A DNA stretch of 64,000 nucleotides from Mycobacterium lacus (GTDB lineage: Bacteria; Actinomycetota; Actinomycetes; Mycobacteriales; Mycobacteriaceae), in contig NZ_AP022581.1 in the NCBI RefSeq assembly GCF_010731535.1, positions 806,001-870,000 on the forward strand. Reading direction: 5' to 3'. Made by a program: the position numbers and the translations under genes. The notes below the pieces were generated by a model. That model was not told the DNA's origin. It searched no databases and saw only the letters and a program-made list of their open reading frames with translations. Below, one piece after another: positions 41,974-51,610 of the stretch (position 1 is the stretch's first letter; every line of letters starts with the position of its first letter).

Positions 41974-43605
41974 ATGGACGCGATCACCCAAGTGCCGGTG
42001 CCGGCCAACGAGCCGGTCCACGACTATGCGCCACAATCCCCCGAACGGACCCGGTTACGTGCCGAACTGAATACGCTGGCCGACCACCCGATCGACCTCC
42101 CGCACGTCATCGGCGGCAGACACCGGATGGGCGACGGCCAGCCGATCGACGTCGTGCAGCCGCACCGGCACGCCAACAAGCTGGGCACCCTGACCAACGC
42201 CAACCACGCGGACGCCGCGGCGGCCATCGCGGCGGCCATGGCCGCGAAAAATGACTGGGCGGCAATGCCTTTCGACGAGCGGGCCGCGGTGTTGCTGCGC
42301 GCGGCCGATCTGCTGGCCGGACCCTGGCGGGAAAAAATCGCCGCCGCAACGATGCTCGGCCAGTCGAAGTCCGCATACCAGGCCGAGATCGACGCACCCT
42401 GCGAGCTGATCGACTTCTGGCGTTTCAACGTCGCATTTGCCCGTCAAATCATGGCGCAGCAACCGATCAGCGCTCGCGGGGAATGGAACCGGACCGACTA
42501 CCGCCCGCTGGACGGTTTCGTCTATGCGATCACGCCGTTCAACTTCACCTCGATCGCCGGCAACCTTCCGACGGCCCCGGCATTGATGGGCAACACGGTG
42601 GTGTGGAAGCCGTCGATCACCCAGACCCTGTCGGCGTATCTGCTCATGCAACTGCTCGAGGCCGCAGGGCTGCCACCTGGGGTGATCAACATGGTCACCG
42701 GCGACGGCTTCGCGGTTTCCGATGTGGCACTGACCGATCCGCGGCTGGCTGGCATCCACTTCACCGGGTCGACGGCCACATTTCAGCACCTGTGGCAACA
42801 GGTAGGCGCCAACATCGGTCGCTACCTTAGCTACCCGCGTCTGGTCGGCGAGACCGGCGGCAAGGACTTCGTCGTGGCGCACGCCTCGGCGCGCCCGGAT
42901 GTGCTGTGCACGGCCCTGATTCGCGGGGCCTTCGACTACCAGGGCCAGAAGTGCTCGGCGGCGTCACGGGCTTTCATCGCGCACTCCGTGTGGCAGAAGA
43001 TGGGAGACGACTTCCTGGGCACGGTCGCCGGGCTGCGCTACGGCGACATCACCGACCTGTCCAACTATGGCGGAGCGCTGATCGACCAGCGGGCCTTCGT
43101 CAAGAACGTCGATGCCATCGAACGGGCGAAAGGCGCGGCGGGAGTCACCATCGCGGTCGGTGGCGAATACGACGACAGCGAAGGCTATTTCGTGCGCCCC
43201 ACCGTGTTGCTGTCGGACGACCCGACCGACGAATCCTTCGCGACCGAGTACTTCGGGCCGCTGCTGTCGGTGCATGTCTACCCCGACGGGCAGTACGAGC
43301 GGATCCTCGACGTCGTCGACACCGGATCCCGCTACGCGCTGACGGGCGCGGTCATCGCCGACGACCGCGAGGCCGTGCTGACCGCGCAGGATCGGCTGCG
43401 GTTCGCGGCGGGAAACTTCTACGTCAACGACAAGCCGACCGGGGCGGTGGTCGGGCGCCAACCGTTCGGGGGCTCGCGCAGGTCGGGCACCAACGACAAG
43501 GCCGGGTCGCCGCTGAACCTGCTGCGCTGGACGTCGGCGCGCACCATCAAGGAGACGTTCGTCGCGGCCACCGACCACACCTACCCGCACATGGCGGCCG
43601 ACTGA
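41974..43605 (+). CDS. pruA: 1-pyrroline-5-carboxylate dehydrogenase PruA (RocA)
   Basis: Oxidises P5C (glutamate semialdehyde) to glutamate with NAD, the second step of proline breakdown; 543 residues. Seen: ITPFNFTSIAGNLPTAPALM (cofactor fold), FTGSTATF, GETGGKDFVV with the catalytic-base region, and YQGQKCSAASRAF with the nucleophilic Cys. The C-terminus GRQPFGGSRRSGTNDKAG is typical of this subfamily. The start ATG 41974 fits. The stop overlaps the pruB start (TGATG). Confidence 0.95.
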   Translation: MDAITQVPVPANEPVHDYAPQSPERTRLRAELNTLADHPIDLPHVIGGRHRMGDGQPIDVVQPHRHANKLGTLTNANHADAAAAIAAAMAAKNDWAAMPFDERAAVLLRAADLLAGPWREKIAAATMLGQSKSAYQAEIDAPCELIDFWRFNVAFARQIMAQQPISARGEWNRTDYRPLDGFVYAITPFNFTSIAGNLPTAPALMGNTVVWKPSITQTLSAYLLMQLLEAAGLPPGVINMVTGDGFAVSDVALTDPRLAGIHFTGSTATFQHLWQQVGANIGRYLSYPRLVGETGGKDFVVAHASARPDVLCTALIRGAFDYQGQKCSAASRAFIAHSVWQKMGDDFLGTVAGLRYGDITDLSNYGGALIDQRAFVKNVDAIERAKGAAGVTIAVGGEYDDSEGYFVRPTVLLSDDPTDESFATEYFGPLLSVHVYPDGQYERILDVVDTGSRYALTGAVIADDREAVLTAQDRLRFAAGNFYVNDKPTGAVVGRQPFGGSRRSGTNDKAGSPLNLLRWTSARTIKETFVAATDHTYPHMAAD

Positions 43606-44573
43606 TGTCCGGAATGTTCGCCCATACCGTGCGCCCGGTGTTGCTGGCGGCCGGCCGGGCCGACCAGCTGCGCCGCACCGTCGAACGCTCATCGCTCACC
43701 CGCCGCGTGGTGCGCCGATTCGTGCCGGGGGAGACGATCGAGAGCGCGCTGGACATCGTTGCCGCGCTTCGGGATTCCGGTCGCTTCGTCAGCATCGACT
43801 ACCTGGGGGAAAATGTTACCGACGCAAACGACGCCGACGCCACTGTGCGGACGTACCTGCAGCTGCTCGACGCGCTGGGCCGGCGTGCCGAGACGGCTCG
43901 CGAGGGCGTACGGCCGCTTGAGGTGTCCCTCAAGCTTTCGGCGCTCGGACAGGCGCTCGAGCGGGACGGGCAAAAGATCGCACTGGACAACGCCCGCAGC
44001 ATCTGCGCGCGGGCCGAGCAGGTGGGCGCCTGGGTCACGGTGGACGCCGAAGACCACACCACCACCGATTCGACCTTGTCGATCTCCGGTGACCTTCGCG
44101 TCGACTTCCCCTGGCTAGGCACGGTTTTGCAGGCCCACTTGAGGCGCACGCGAAGCGATTGCGAAGAGCTGGCCGCCGTGGGCGCGCGGGTTCGCTTGTG
44201 CAAGGGCGCCTACGAGGAACCTAAGTCGGTGGCCTACCGACGCCGCGGCGAGGTCACCGACGCGTACCTGCGGTGCCTCGCCGTGCTGATGGCGGGCCGT
44301 GGCTATCCGATGGTGGCCTCGCACGACCCGGTGGTGATCGCGGCGGTTCCGTTCATCGCCAGCGAATCAGGCCGTGGCGACGGCGATTTCGAATACCAGA
44401 TGCTCTACGGCATCCGCGACGACGAGCAGCGGCGGCTGGCCGGCGCGGGCGACCACGTGCGGGTATACGTGCCGTTCGGCACCCAGTGGTACGGCTACTT
44501 CATGCGGCGGCTGGCCGAACGCCCGGCCAACCTGACGTTCTTTGTGCGGGCGCTGGCCCACCGAGGGCACTGA
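43605..44573 (+). CDS. pruB: Proline dehydrogenase PruB (Rv1188)
   Basis: FAD enzyme oxidising proline to P5C; 322 residues, the monofunctional PRODH barrel. Conserved pieces include VSLKLSALGQAL, TVDAEDHTTTDSTL, RVRLCKGAYEEP, VASHDPVV and EYQMLYGIRDDEQRRL, ending YFMRRLAERPANL, the substrate-binding RR helix. Its ATG at 43605 overlaps the pruA stop, so the two enzymes are translated together and can channel P5C. Confidence 0.95.
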   Translation: MSGMFAHTVRPVLLAAGRADQLRRTVERSSLTRRVVRRFVPGETIESALDIVAALRDSGRFVSIDYLGENVTDANDADATVRTYLQLLDALGRRAETAREGVRPLEVSLKLSALGQALERDGQKIALDNARSICARAEQVGAWVTVDAEDHTTTDSTLSISGDLRVDFPWLGTVLQAHLRRTRSDCEELAAVGARVRLCKGAYEEPKSVAYRRRGEVTDAYLRCLAVLMAGRGYPMVASHDPVVIAAVPFIASESGRGDGDFEYQMLYGIRDDEQRRLAGAGDHVRVYVPFGTQWYGYFMRRLAERPANLTFFVRALAHRGH

Positions 44574-44658
44574 GCATCCCGAATAGGACGGCTTTCGACG
44601 GAAAGGCTCATTCGCCTACCCCGACGGCGATACGATGCGGTCTTGTGGGAGGTGCCGG

Positions 44659-45777
44659 ATGTCATCTGTGATCGTTCTTCCGGAGCTGGTGATGGCGGCG
44701 GCCTCGCATCTGGCGGGTATCGGGTCGTCGATAGGTGCGGCCAACGCCGCCGCGATGGCACCGACTACGGGGGTGCTGGCGGCGGCCCAGGACGAGGTGT
44801 CGATCGCGATCGCGGCGCTGTTTGGCTCGCACGCCCGGACCTACCAGGCGCTCGGCGCGCAGGCGGCAGCGTTTCATCACCAGTTCGTGCAGGCGCTGGC
44901 CGCCGGTGCGGGGTTGTATGCCGGCGCTGAGGCTGCCAACGCTTCTGCCCTCGAGGCGGTGCAGCAAGGTGCGCTCAACGTGATCAATGCGCCCACGCAA
45001 ACGCTCTTCGGGCGACCATTGATCGGCAACGGCGCCGATGCGACGATGCCGGGCCAGCCCGGTGGCGACGGCGGGTATTTGTATGGCAACGGCGGGGCCG
45101 GCTATACCAGCACGACCGCGGGGGTGTCCGGAACCAACGGCGGCAACGCCGGGCTGATCGGAAACGGCGGTAAAGGCGGCAACGGCGGCCCGGGTGCCAT
45201 CGCAGGTAACGGCGGATTCGGCGGGCTGTTGTACGGCAATGGCGGGGCCGGCGGCAACGGCGGCGATCTCCCGACCGGCACCGGCGGGAGCGCCGGTATC
45301 GGCGGGGATGCCGGGCTGATCGGCCACGGCGGTGGTGGCGGACGCGGCGGTGCGGGCCTGACCGGCTCGCCCGGTGGCCCGGGCGGGCTTGGCGGGCTGC
45401 TCTACGGCAACGGCGGCCCGGGCGGCCCGGGCGGCAACGGCGTTACCCTCGCGGGCGGGGCCGGCGGTAGCGGGGGCGCTTCGGGGCTGATCGGTCACGG
45501 CGGTTACGGCGGGCCCGGCGGGGCCGGCACGGATCTCGACAGCGTCGCCGGCCCGGGCGGACCCGGCGGCAACGGCGGGTTGCTGTACGGCAACGGCGGC
45601 AACGGTGGCAACTCCGGCACCAGTGCCGGCGCAAACGGCAACGTCGGCGGCAACGGCGGCAACGCTCAATTCATTGGCAACGGCGGCGACGGCGGGTTCG
45701 GCAGTGCCAGTCTGCCTGGGGGCCGCGGCGGGTCCGGTGGAAGGTTCTTCGGCAGCAATGGGCAGGACCGTGTCTAG
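44659..45777 (+). CDS. PE_PGRS family protein
   Basis: A 372-residue protein. The PE domain ([20 protein letters not shown], then [14 protein letters not shown]) spans about 95 residues. The linker ends with the [10 protein letters not shown] motif, followed by a glycine-rich PGRS region of GGAGG and GNGG repeats with LLYGNGG and GLIGHGG units, closing [13 protein letters not shown] 44659 is chosen because GGGAGG precedes it. Expected to be exported by ESX-5. It occupies the place of sigI-Rv1190 of M. tuberculosis. Confidence 0.92.
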   Translation: MSSVIVLPELVMAAASHLAGIGSSIGAANAAAMAPTTGVLAAAQDEVSIAIAALFGSHARTYQALGAQAAAFHHQFVQALAAGAGLYAGAEAANASALEAVQQGALNVINAPTQTLFGRPLIGNGADATMPGQPGGDGGYLYGNGGAGYTSTTAGVSGTNGGNAGLIGNGGKGGNGGPGAIAGNGGFGGLLYGNGGAGGNGGDLPTGTGGSAGIGGDAGLIGHGGGGGRGGAGLTGSPGGPGGLGGLLYGNGGPGGPGGNGVTLAGGAGGSGGASGLIGHGGYGGPGGAGTDLDSVAGPGGPGGNGGLLYGNGGNGGNSGTSAGANGNVGGNGGNAQFIGNGGDGGFGSASLPGGRGGSGGRFFGSNGQDRV

Positions 45778-45806
45778 GCCGGTCTGGCCCGCGAAACGGC
45801 CCGGCG

Positions 45807-46460
45807 TCAACCCTGGCCCCCCCGCCTCGGCCGCGGGCGCTCGCCGGCGAACCCGCGCACCACGTGCGCGCGCACGAATTCGGCGACGACAACGGGATCG
45901 TCCATATTCAGGGTCGACGACGGAGTGCTGAACAGCGAGAACAAGATCCGCGCGAACCACTCGCCGGCGGCCTCGACATCAAGATCATTGCGCACCTCGC
46001 CGGTGAGCCGGGCCGCGGAAAGATAGGGCGCGAAGAAGACAACGCATTCGCGCAACAGCACGCCGGCGTCTTTGGTGAGCAGCAGACTGATCGCCTCTTC
46101 GTCGAAGAACTTTTCGGAGGCGATCGCCCGTCGTGCCTGGGTCACGAATACCGCTGCCCTGCTTAGCTTTTCCTCCAGTGAGCTGCCCCGGTCCATGGCC
46201 TTGGACAGCTCGCGGTAGAACCGCTCGGAAGCGTGCTCGGCGCAGGCTTCGAGAATGGCGCCCTTGTCCCGGAAGTACTCATAGATCGTGCTCCGGGACA
46301 CGTTGGCCGCCCGGGCGATGTCGACGATCGTCGTCTTCTGCAGTCCGTGTTTGCGGAAACACGCATACGCGGACTCGACGATGAGGTCGCGGGTGTCCGT
46401 CCCCTGGGTTGATGCAGCCGCCTGGGTCATCGCGCAGGCCGGCGGTGCGAGCTTGGGCAT
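45807..46460 (-). CDS. TetR-family repressor
   Basis: A 217-residue regulator. After an N-terminal tail comes the helix-turn-helix DIARAANVSRSTIYEYFRDK near residues 46-65, then an all-helical ligand domain (KFFDEEAISLLLTKDAG; GEWFARILFSLF). The ATG at 46460 has GAGGAG upstream. It is encoded on the same strand as, and downstream of, the P450 gene, so it probably controls the P450 and the divergent aldehyde dehydrogenase. A candidate operator lies at 47964-47973. Confidence 0.9.
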   Translation of the reverse strand: MPKLAPPACAMTQAAASTQGTDTRDLIVESAYACFRKHGLQKTTIVDIARAANVSRSTIYEYFRDKGAILEACAEHASERFYRELSKAMDRGSSLEEKLSRAAVFVTQARRAIASEKFFDEEAISLLLTKDAGVLLRECVVFFAPYLSAARLTGEVRNDLDVEAAGEWFARILFSLFSTPSSTLNMDDPVVVAEFVRAHVVRGFAGERPRPRRGGQG

Positions 46461-46626
46461 GACGCTCCTCTCAGTCGGCGGGCGCCAGGATCAGCCCGCT
46501 GGCGGGCACACCGTTACACCACTGGGCCGGCCGCCGAGTGCCCGGAGTTTGGTCTGAGGCTGTGGGTCCGTCACCGGGAGGCTCCTTCTGCTCGCGCGTG
46601 TGCTCGGGTCGCATCCCATTCGGCCC

Positions 46627-47850
46627 TCAGGACCTTAGCCGCACCGGCATCCGCTTGACCCCGGGCACCATGGTGGCCCGCATTCGGTCCACCGCGCCGA
46701 CCAGCTCGAGTCGCGGAAATCGACGTAACAACTCATCGAACAGCAGGCATGCCTCCAGACGCGCCAATTGTGCGCCCAGGCACGAATGCTCGCCGCAGCC
46801 GAATGCGATGTGCGGGTTGGGATGCCGGGTGACCTTGAATTCCTCAGAGTCGCCACCGAATATGTCCTCGTCTCGGTTGGCCGACCCGTAGAGCATCACC
46901 ACCACGTCACCGTCGCGGATCAGCTGACCGCGAATGTCGACGTCGGTCGTCGCGGTGCGGGCCATGTGGACCACCGGGCTGTTCCACCGCAACATCTCCT
47001 CGACGGCGCCGGGGATCAGGGCATGATCGTCGACCAGCAGGCGGAGCTGGTCGGGGTGTTCGATCAGCGCCTGGGTGCCCAGGGCGATCAGATTGCGGGT
47101 GGTCTCATTGCCCGCCACCAGCAGCAGCAAGGCGAAGTTGACCAATTCCTCGTCGGTGAGCCGGTGACCGTCGATCTCGGCGCTGACCAGGATCGACAGC
47201 ATGTCGTCACGCGCTTGCGCCCGCCGATCGGCGATCAGCCCTCGGAAGTACTTGTGCAGCTGGCCGATCGCCGCGAAGGTATCGAGTTCGATTTCGGGGT
47301 CGGCGGTTCCGGTGGTCGCGTCCGACCAGGCCCGGAATTGCTCCCAGTCGTCGGGCGGGGCGCCGAGCAGCTCGGCGATGATGCGGGTGGGCAGGGGAGC
47401 GGCGATCTCTTCGGCGAATTCGTGCGTGGAATCGGGGTCGATGCCGTCGAGGATCCCGCACACGATCTCGCGGATTTTCGGCTCCAGGATGGCCACCCGT
47501 CGGCGGGTGAATCCCGAGTTGATGAGCTTGCGCAGCTGCCGGTGCCGCGGTGGGTCGGTGAAGATGAGGCTGCCGTGTTGCACCGGGTTGGCCAGCGCCG
47601 GGTCGGGAATGGTGATGCCCTTGGCCGAGGAGAACATGGCCGGGTTGCTGGACACGAAGCGAATGTCTTCGTACTTCAGCAGCGCCCAGAAGTTGGTGAC
47701 GTCGTTGCGGCACACCGGCGCCGTCGCGCGCAGCTCCCGGTACACCGGGTAAGGGTTACCGGTATAGAAATCGGGGGAATGCAGGGGGAAGGCGGTGGTG
47801 TGCAGGGCGAGCCTCCCCGAACCTGGGATCGATCCGACAGATAAGCGCAA
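46627..47850 (-). CDS. Cytochrome P450
   Basis: Bacterial class I P450 of up to 407 residues. It has the I-helix LLLVAGNETTRNLIALG (oxygen activation), the EMLRWNSPV K-helix region with the conserved Glu/Arg pair, and the heme loop FGCGEHSCLGAQLARLE with the axial Cys. The TTG at 47850 is the longest available start; the first 20 residues (rich in Gly/Ser) are doubtful, and the conserved part begins near HSPDFYTGNPYPVYREL. The substrate is unknown. It is divergent from an aldehyde dehydrogenase, suggesting sequential oxidation of an alcohol or side chain. Confidence 0.9.
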   Translation of the reverse strand: MRLSVGSIPGSGRLALHTTAFPLHSPDFYTGNPYPVYRELRATAPVCRNDVTNFWALLKYEDIRFVSSNPAMFSSAKGITIPDPALANPVQHGSLIFTDPPRHRQLRKLINSGFTRRRVAILEPKIREIVCGILDGIDPDSTHEFAEEIAAPLPTRIIAELLGAPPDDWEQFRAWSDATTGTADPEIELDTFAAIGQLHKYFRGLIADRRAQARDDMLSILVSAEIDGHRLTDEELVNFALLLLVAGNETTRNLIALGTQALIEHPDQLRLLVDDHALIPGAVEEMLRWNSPVVHMARTATTDVDIRGQLIRDGDVVVMLYGSANRDEDIFGGDSEEFKVTRHPNPHIAFGCGEHSCLGAQLARLEACLLFDELLRRFPRLELVGAVDRMRATMVPGVKRMPVRLRS

Positions 47851-47963
47851 TCTGTCTTGTGAATCGTGTCTACTCCGAATCGGTTACCGCTGTCAATACG
47901 GCCACAAAGCTATTGAAATAGCCTGGAATTCACCCTGCTGGTCATTGACGTGCGGATACAACG

Positions 47964-47973
47964 GGTGTACACC
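47964..47973. promoter_or_regulatory. Candidate TetR operator
   Basis: Perfect palindrome GGTGTACACC between the P450 and aldehyde dehydrogenase genes, 36 bases before the latter start. A related but imperfect sequence, ACACCGTTACACC, lies at 46509-46521 just upstream of the tetR gene. Confidence 0.4.
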
Positions 47974-48009
47974 AGATGTTTAGATGACCGACGAAGCGGC
48001 GGGAAGAAA

Positions 48010-49470
48010 ATGGCGGGGTTTGTTGGGCTTGTCGGCGATTACCAGCTCTACATCGACGGGCGGTGGGTCGAGCCGAGGGACGGCCGCTACGACGACATCT
48101 CACCGGCCACCGAGGAGACCATCGCCACCGCGCCCGACGCGAGCGTCGGCCAGGTCGGCGAGGCGATCGCGGCCGCGCGGCGGGCCTTTGATGACGGGCC
48201 ATGGGGCACCATGTCTCCGCAAGAGCGAGCCGGCTGCCTGAGTCAGCTCGGCGAGGCGTTGCGCGAGCGCGCGGACGAGTTCTTCGCACTGTCGCAGGTG
48301 GAGTGGGGCTGCGTTGCGAACGAGCGGGTGATGCAAATCGACAGCTCCGCATACATGTCCGCGCGCGCGGCCCAGCTCGCCGCGACGTTGACCGACGAGC
48401 CGTTCGCCGGGATGGGTGCCGGCACGACGGTGCTGCGCCACGAACCGCTCGGCGTCGTGTCGATCCTGACGCCGTGGAACTTCCCGCACTGTCTGAACGT
48501 CATGAAGGTGACCAACGCGCTGGCCGCGGGCAACACCGTTGTGCTCAAGCCCTCGCCGCTGACGCCGCTCGCCGGGCTTGCGCTCGCCCGGATCATTGAC
48601 GCGCACACCGACATCCCGCCCGGCGTGGTCAACGTCGTCACGCCGTCGACCGTCGAGGCCGCCAAGCTGCTCACCACCGATCCGCGCATCGACATGGTCA
48701 GCTTCACCGGCAGCTCGGCCGTCGGCTGCGAGGTCATGTCCGCCGCCGGCCACACCATGAAGCGGATCCTGCTGGAATGCGGCGGGAAGTCGGCAAGCAT
48801 CGTCCTCGACGACGCGCAAGTGACCGACGACATGCTGCGGCAGGTGCTGTTCGATTGCTGCTCACTGCACGCCGGGCAGGCCTGCATCCTGCACAGCCGG
48901 CTGCTGCTGCCCGATTCCAAGCACGACGAGGTCGTCGACCGGCTCGGCGCGCTGGCCCGTGCCGTGAAGGTCGGCGACCCCGCCGATCCGGACGCGCAAA
49001 TGGGGCCGCTGATCAGCGCGGCGCAGCTAGCGCGTGTTGCGGCGCACGTCGCGGGCGCGCTCAATGATGGAGCGAAGCTGGTGACCGGTGGTGGTCGCCC
49101 GGCCGGCTTGGATGTCGGCTTCTACTTCGAACCGACGATTCTCACCGGCGTCGACCCGGATTCGACGATCGCCCAGGAGGAGGTGTTCGGGCCGGTGTTG
49201 ACGGTGTTGCGCTACCGTGACGACGACGACGCGATAGCCATCGCGAACAACTCCCGGTACGGACTCTCCGGCGCCGTGTGGGGCGCCGACGTGGACCGCG
49301 CCGTCGGCGTCGCCCGGCGCATCCGTACCGGCCAGATCGCGGTCAACGGCTGCGGTCCCGGTGACGCGCCGTTCGGCGGCTTCAAGCTGAGCGGGTTCGG
49401 TCGGGAGGGCGGTGGGATCGCCGGCCTGCACCAGTACATGGAGCCGAAGGCCATCGGGATGCCCGCATGA
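48010..49470 (+). CDS. NAD-dependent aldehyde dehydrogenase
   Basis: A 486-residue ALDH-superfamily enzyme. Seen: PWNFPHCLNVMKVTNALAAG (cofactor), FTGSSAVG, LLECGGKSA with the general base Glu, and HAGQACILHSRLLLP with the catalytic Cys, then EEVFGPVLTVLRY. ATG 48010 follows GGGAAG and starts MAGFVGLVGDY; upstream codons are doubtful. It is divergent from the P450. It may oxidise the aldehyde made by the P450 route; the substrate is not known. Confidence 0.92.
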   Translation: MAGFVGLVGDYQLYIDGRWVEPRDGRYDDISPATEETIATAPDASVGQVGEAIAAARRAFDDGPWGTMSPQERAGCLSQLGEALRERADEFFALSQVEWGCVANERVMQIDSSAYMSARAAQLAATLTDEPFAGMGAGTTVLRHEPLGVVSILTPWNFPHCLNVMKVTNALAAGNTVVLKPSPLTPLAGLALARIIDAHTDIPPGVVNVVTPSTVEAAKLLTTDPRIDMVSFTGSSAVGCEVMSAAGHTMKRILLECGGKSASIVLDDAQVTDDMLRQVLFDCCSLHAGQACILHSRLLLPDSKHDEVVDRLGALARAVKVGDPADPDAQMGPLISAAQLARVAAHVAGALNDGAKLVTGGGRPAGLDVGFYFEPTILTGVDPDSTIAQEEVFGPVLTVLRYRDDDDAIAIANNSRYGLSGAVWGADVDRAVGVARRIRTGQIAVNGCGPGDAPFGGFKLSGFGREGGGIAGLHQYMEPKAIGMPA

Positions 49471-49516
49471 CGGGACCCGTCGCCGGGCTCCACGTCGGGT
49501 TACCCTTCCGGTCCAG

Positions 49517-49576
49517 CGCGAGCGTAACGCCACTGCGAAATTCCGCGCCGATTTTCGCCGTGGCGTTACGGTCGCG
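49517..49576. repeat. Imperfect intergenic palindrome, 25-bp arms
   Basis: Arms 49517-49541 and 49552-49576 match at 22 of 25 positions around a 10-base loop; the core is GTAACGCCAC. It lies in the 177-base gap after the aldehyde dehydrogenase. No T-run follows. Confidence 0.8.
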
Positions 49577-49647
49577 GCCGCTGCCCCTTCACGTCAGCAC
49601 CATAAGACCCGCACGACACGGTCCCGCGCGGTGCCAAAAGGTGCATC

Positions 49648-50586
49648 ATGGCGTCTCCGCATGCGAAGCTCTCCGGCATGGTCGTCGCTATTGCCCGTCC
49701 GAAACTCGAGGGAAACATCGCCGTCGGCGAGGACCGACAGATCGGCTTCGCCGAGTTCGGCGCCCCCCAGGGGCGCGCGGTCTTCTGGCTGCATGGCACC
49801 CCGGGTGCCCGCCGTCAGATCCCGACCGAAGCCCGCGTCTACGCCGAACACCACAACATCCGTCTGATCGGCGTCGACCGGCCCGGAATCGGCTCGTCGA
49901 CACCACATCAGTACGAGACCATCTCCGCCTTCGCTGACGACCTGCGGACCATCGCGGACACACTCGGAATAGGCAAGATGGCCGTCGTGGGGCTGTCCGG
50001 CGGCGGTCCGTACACCCTCGCGTGCGCGGCCGGGCTTCCCGACCGGGTGGTGGCGGCCGGTGTCCTGGGTGGCGTGGCCCCCACGCGTGGCGTCGATGCG
50101 ATCAGCGGCGGTTTGATGAGCCTCGGAGTGTGGGTCGCGCCGCTGCTGCGAGTGGGCGGCAGCCCGCTGCGGCTCGCCGCCAGCCTGCTGATTCGGGCGG
50201 CCCGCCCGATCGCCTCGCCGGCGCTCGACGTGTACGGCCTGCTCTCACCCGAGGCTGACCGGCACCTGCTGGCCCGGCCCGAGCTCAAGGCGATGTTTCT
50301 CGATGATTTGCTCAATGGCAGCCGCAAGCAGCTGGCCGCGCCGTTCAACGATGTGACCTTGTTTGCTCGCGATTGGGGATTCCGCCTCGAAGAGGTGAAA
50401 GTCCCAGTTCGCTGGTGGCACGGAGACCACGACCACATCATCCCGTTCTCCCACGGTGAGCATGTCGTTTCCCGGTTGCCCGACGCCGAGCTGTTTCACT
50501 TGCCTGGTGAAAGTCATCTCGCCGGATTGGGCCGCGGCGAGGAGATTCTCGCTACCCTTATGAAGATCTGGGACGAGGAGGACTGA
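49648..50586 (+). CDS. Alpha/beta-hydrolase, Rv1191-like
   Basis: A 312-residue hydrolase. It has the oxyanion segment FWLHGTPGARRQ, IGVDRPGIGSS, the nucleophile elbow GLSGGGPYT (Ser), an Asp in WHGDHDHIIPFSHG, and the final His in LPGESHLAGLG. ATG 49648 is preceded by AAAAGGTG; ATG 49678 (MVVAIARPKL) is an alternative. Position matches Rv1191. The substrate is unknown. The next gene follows after three bases, so they form an operon. Confidence 0.9.
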   Translation: MASPHAKLSGMVVAIARPKLEGNIAVGEDRQIGFAEFGAPQGRAVFWLHGTPGARRQIPTEARVYAEHHNIRLIGVDRPGIGSSTPHQYETISAFADDLRTIADTLGIGKMAVVGLSGGGPYTLACAAGLPDRVVAAGVLGGVAPTRGVDAISGGLMSLGVWVAPLLRVGGSPLRLAASLLIRAARPIASPALDVYGLLSPEADRHLLARPELKAMFLDDLLNGSRKQLAAPFNDVTLFARDWGFRLEEVKVPVRWWHGDHDHIIPFSHGEHVVSRLPDAELFHLPGESHLAGLGRGEEILATLMKIWDEED

Positions 50587-50589
50587 CTC

Positions 50590-51450
50590 ATGTCTGTAGC
50601 CGCAGTTGTGGACCGCGTGGACCGCCCGGGGGTCGCCCCTGCGGTCGCGTCCGCAATCGCGCCCAGAATGGCTCTCTATCTCACCGACATCCCGCGTGCG
50701 GTGGCCGAGTACGGCCAGTTGGTCTCCGTGCTGCCGCTGCGGCGGGCGCTACCGGTCGGCGACGGGCATCCGGTGCTGGTGCTGCCCGGCCTGCTGGCCG
50801 GCGACGGCTCTACCTGGACCCTGCGCCGCCTGTTGCGTCGCCTCGGGTATCGGGTGCATGGTTGGCGACTTGGCCTCAATATCGGCCCCACCGCCAAAGC
50901 GGTGGCGGGGATGGACGCCCGCCTCGAGGAGCTGCACGCCCGATACAACACCCCGGTCAGCCTGATCGGCTGGAGCCTGGGCGGCATTTTCGCGCGGGCG
51001 CTCGCTCGCCGTCATCCGTCGGCGGTGCGTCAGGTCATCACCCTTGGCAGCCCATATCGGATGCAAGACCACGCCCAATCCCGCGCCGGAAGCCATTTCA
51101 ACCTCTTTGCGCCCCTACATGCTGAGCGGCACAGCTTACCCCTGGCGTCCGAAACCGAACCCCTCCTGGTGCCGGCGACCTCGATCTACTCGCGCTACGA
51201 CGGCATGGTCGCCTGGCAAACGTGCATCGACACGCCATCGGAGCGTGCGGAGAACATTGCGGTGCTCAGCAGTCACATCGGCTACGGCCACCACCCGGCC
51301 ACGGTCTGGGCCATCGCGGACCGGCTGGCGCAGCCGCTCGGCACCTGGACCCCGTTCCGGCCGCCGGCAGTGCTGCGGCCGCTGTTCCCAAGACCGGACT
51401 ACCCGCCGTGCATCGCCCACGACCGGAACATGTGCGTGAGGCAGACGTAG
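50590..51450 (+). CDS. Alpha/beta-hydrolase (lipase-like), Rv1192-like
   Basis: A 286-residue hydrolase with VLPGLLAGDGSTW, the nucleophile motif IGWSLGGIFAR (GxSxG), and a C-terminal His region SSHIGYGHHP. It matches Rv1192 by position and pattern. It follows the Rv1191-like gene with a three-base gap. Family members act on esters or lactones; the substrate is unknown. Confidence 0.9.
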   Translation: MSVAAVVDRVDRPGVAPAVASAIAPRMALYLTDIPRAVAEYGQLVSVLPLRRALPVGDGHPVLVLPGLLAGDGSTWTLRRLLRRLGYRVHGWRLGLNIGPTAKAVAGMDARLEELHARYNTPVSLIGWSLGGIFARALARRHPSAVRQVITLGSPYRMQDHAQSRAGSHFNLFAPLHAERHSLPLASETEPLLVPATSIYSRYDGMVAWQTCIDTPSERAENIAVLSSHIGYGHHPATVWAIADRLAQPLGTWTPFRPPAVLRPLFPRPDYPPCIAHDRNMCVRQT

Positions 51451-51610
51451 GCGCGACATCAGAGTCGCAATGCGTGCGCGAAGCATGTTCGACAGCAGAT
51501 CGGTGTGACGCTCGCCGAATCCTATCTGGGAGCAGCGGTATGGCTACCGCTGTGCGGCATCAACCAGGTCATCGAGCATCGTGGCGGCTGCCCGAGGTAG
51601 CCTCGCTCAC

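Noticed and set aside
45045..45770. GGCGGCAACGGC-type repeats as a possible CRISPR or tandem repeat locus
   Set aside because: They are irregular PGRS codons in frame inside a PE_PGRS gene, without spacers.
44662..45960. 432-codon minus-strand frame opposite PE_PGRS
   Set aside because: Repetitive Ala/Val/Pro product generated by the complement of the GGC-rich PGRS repeats.
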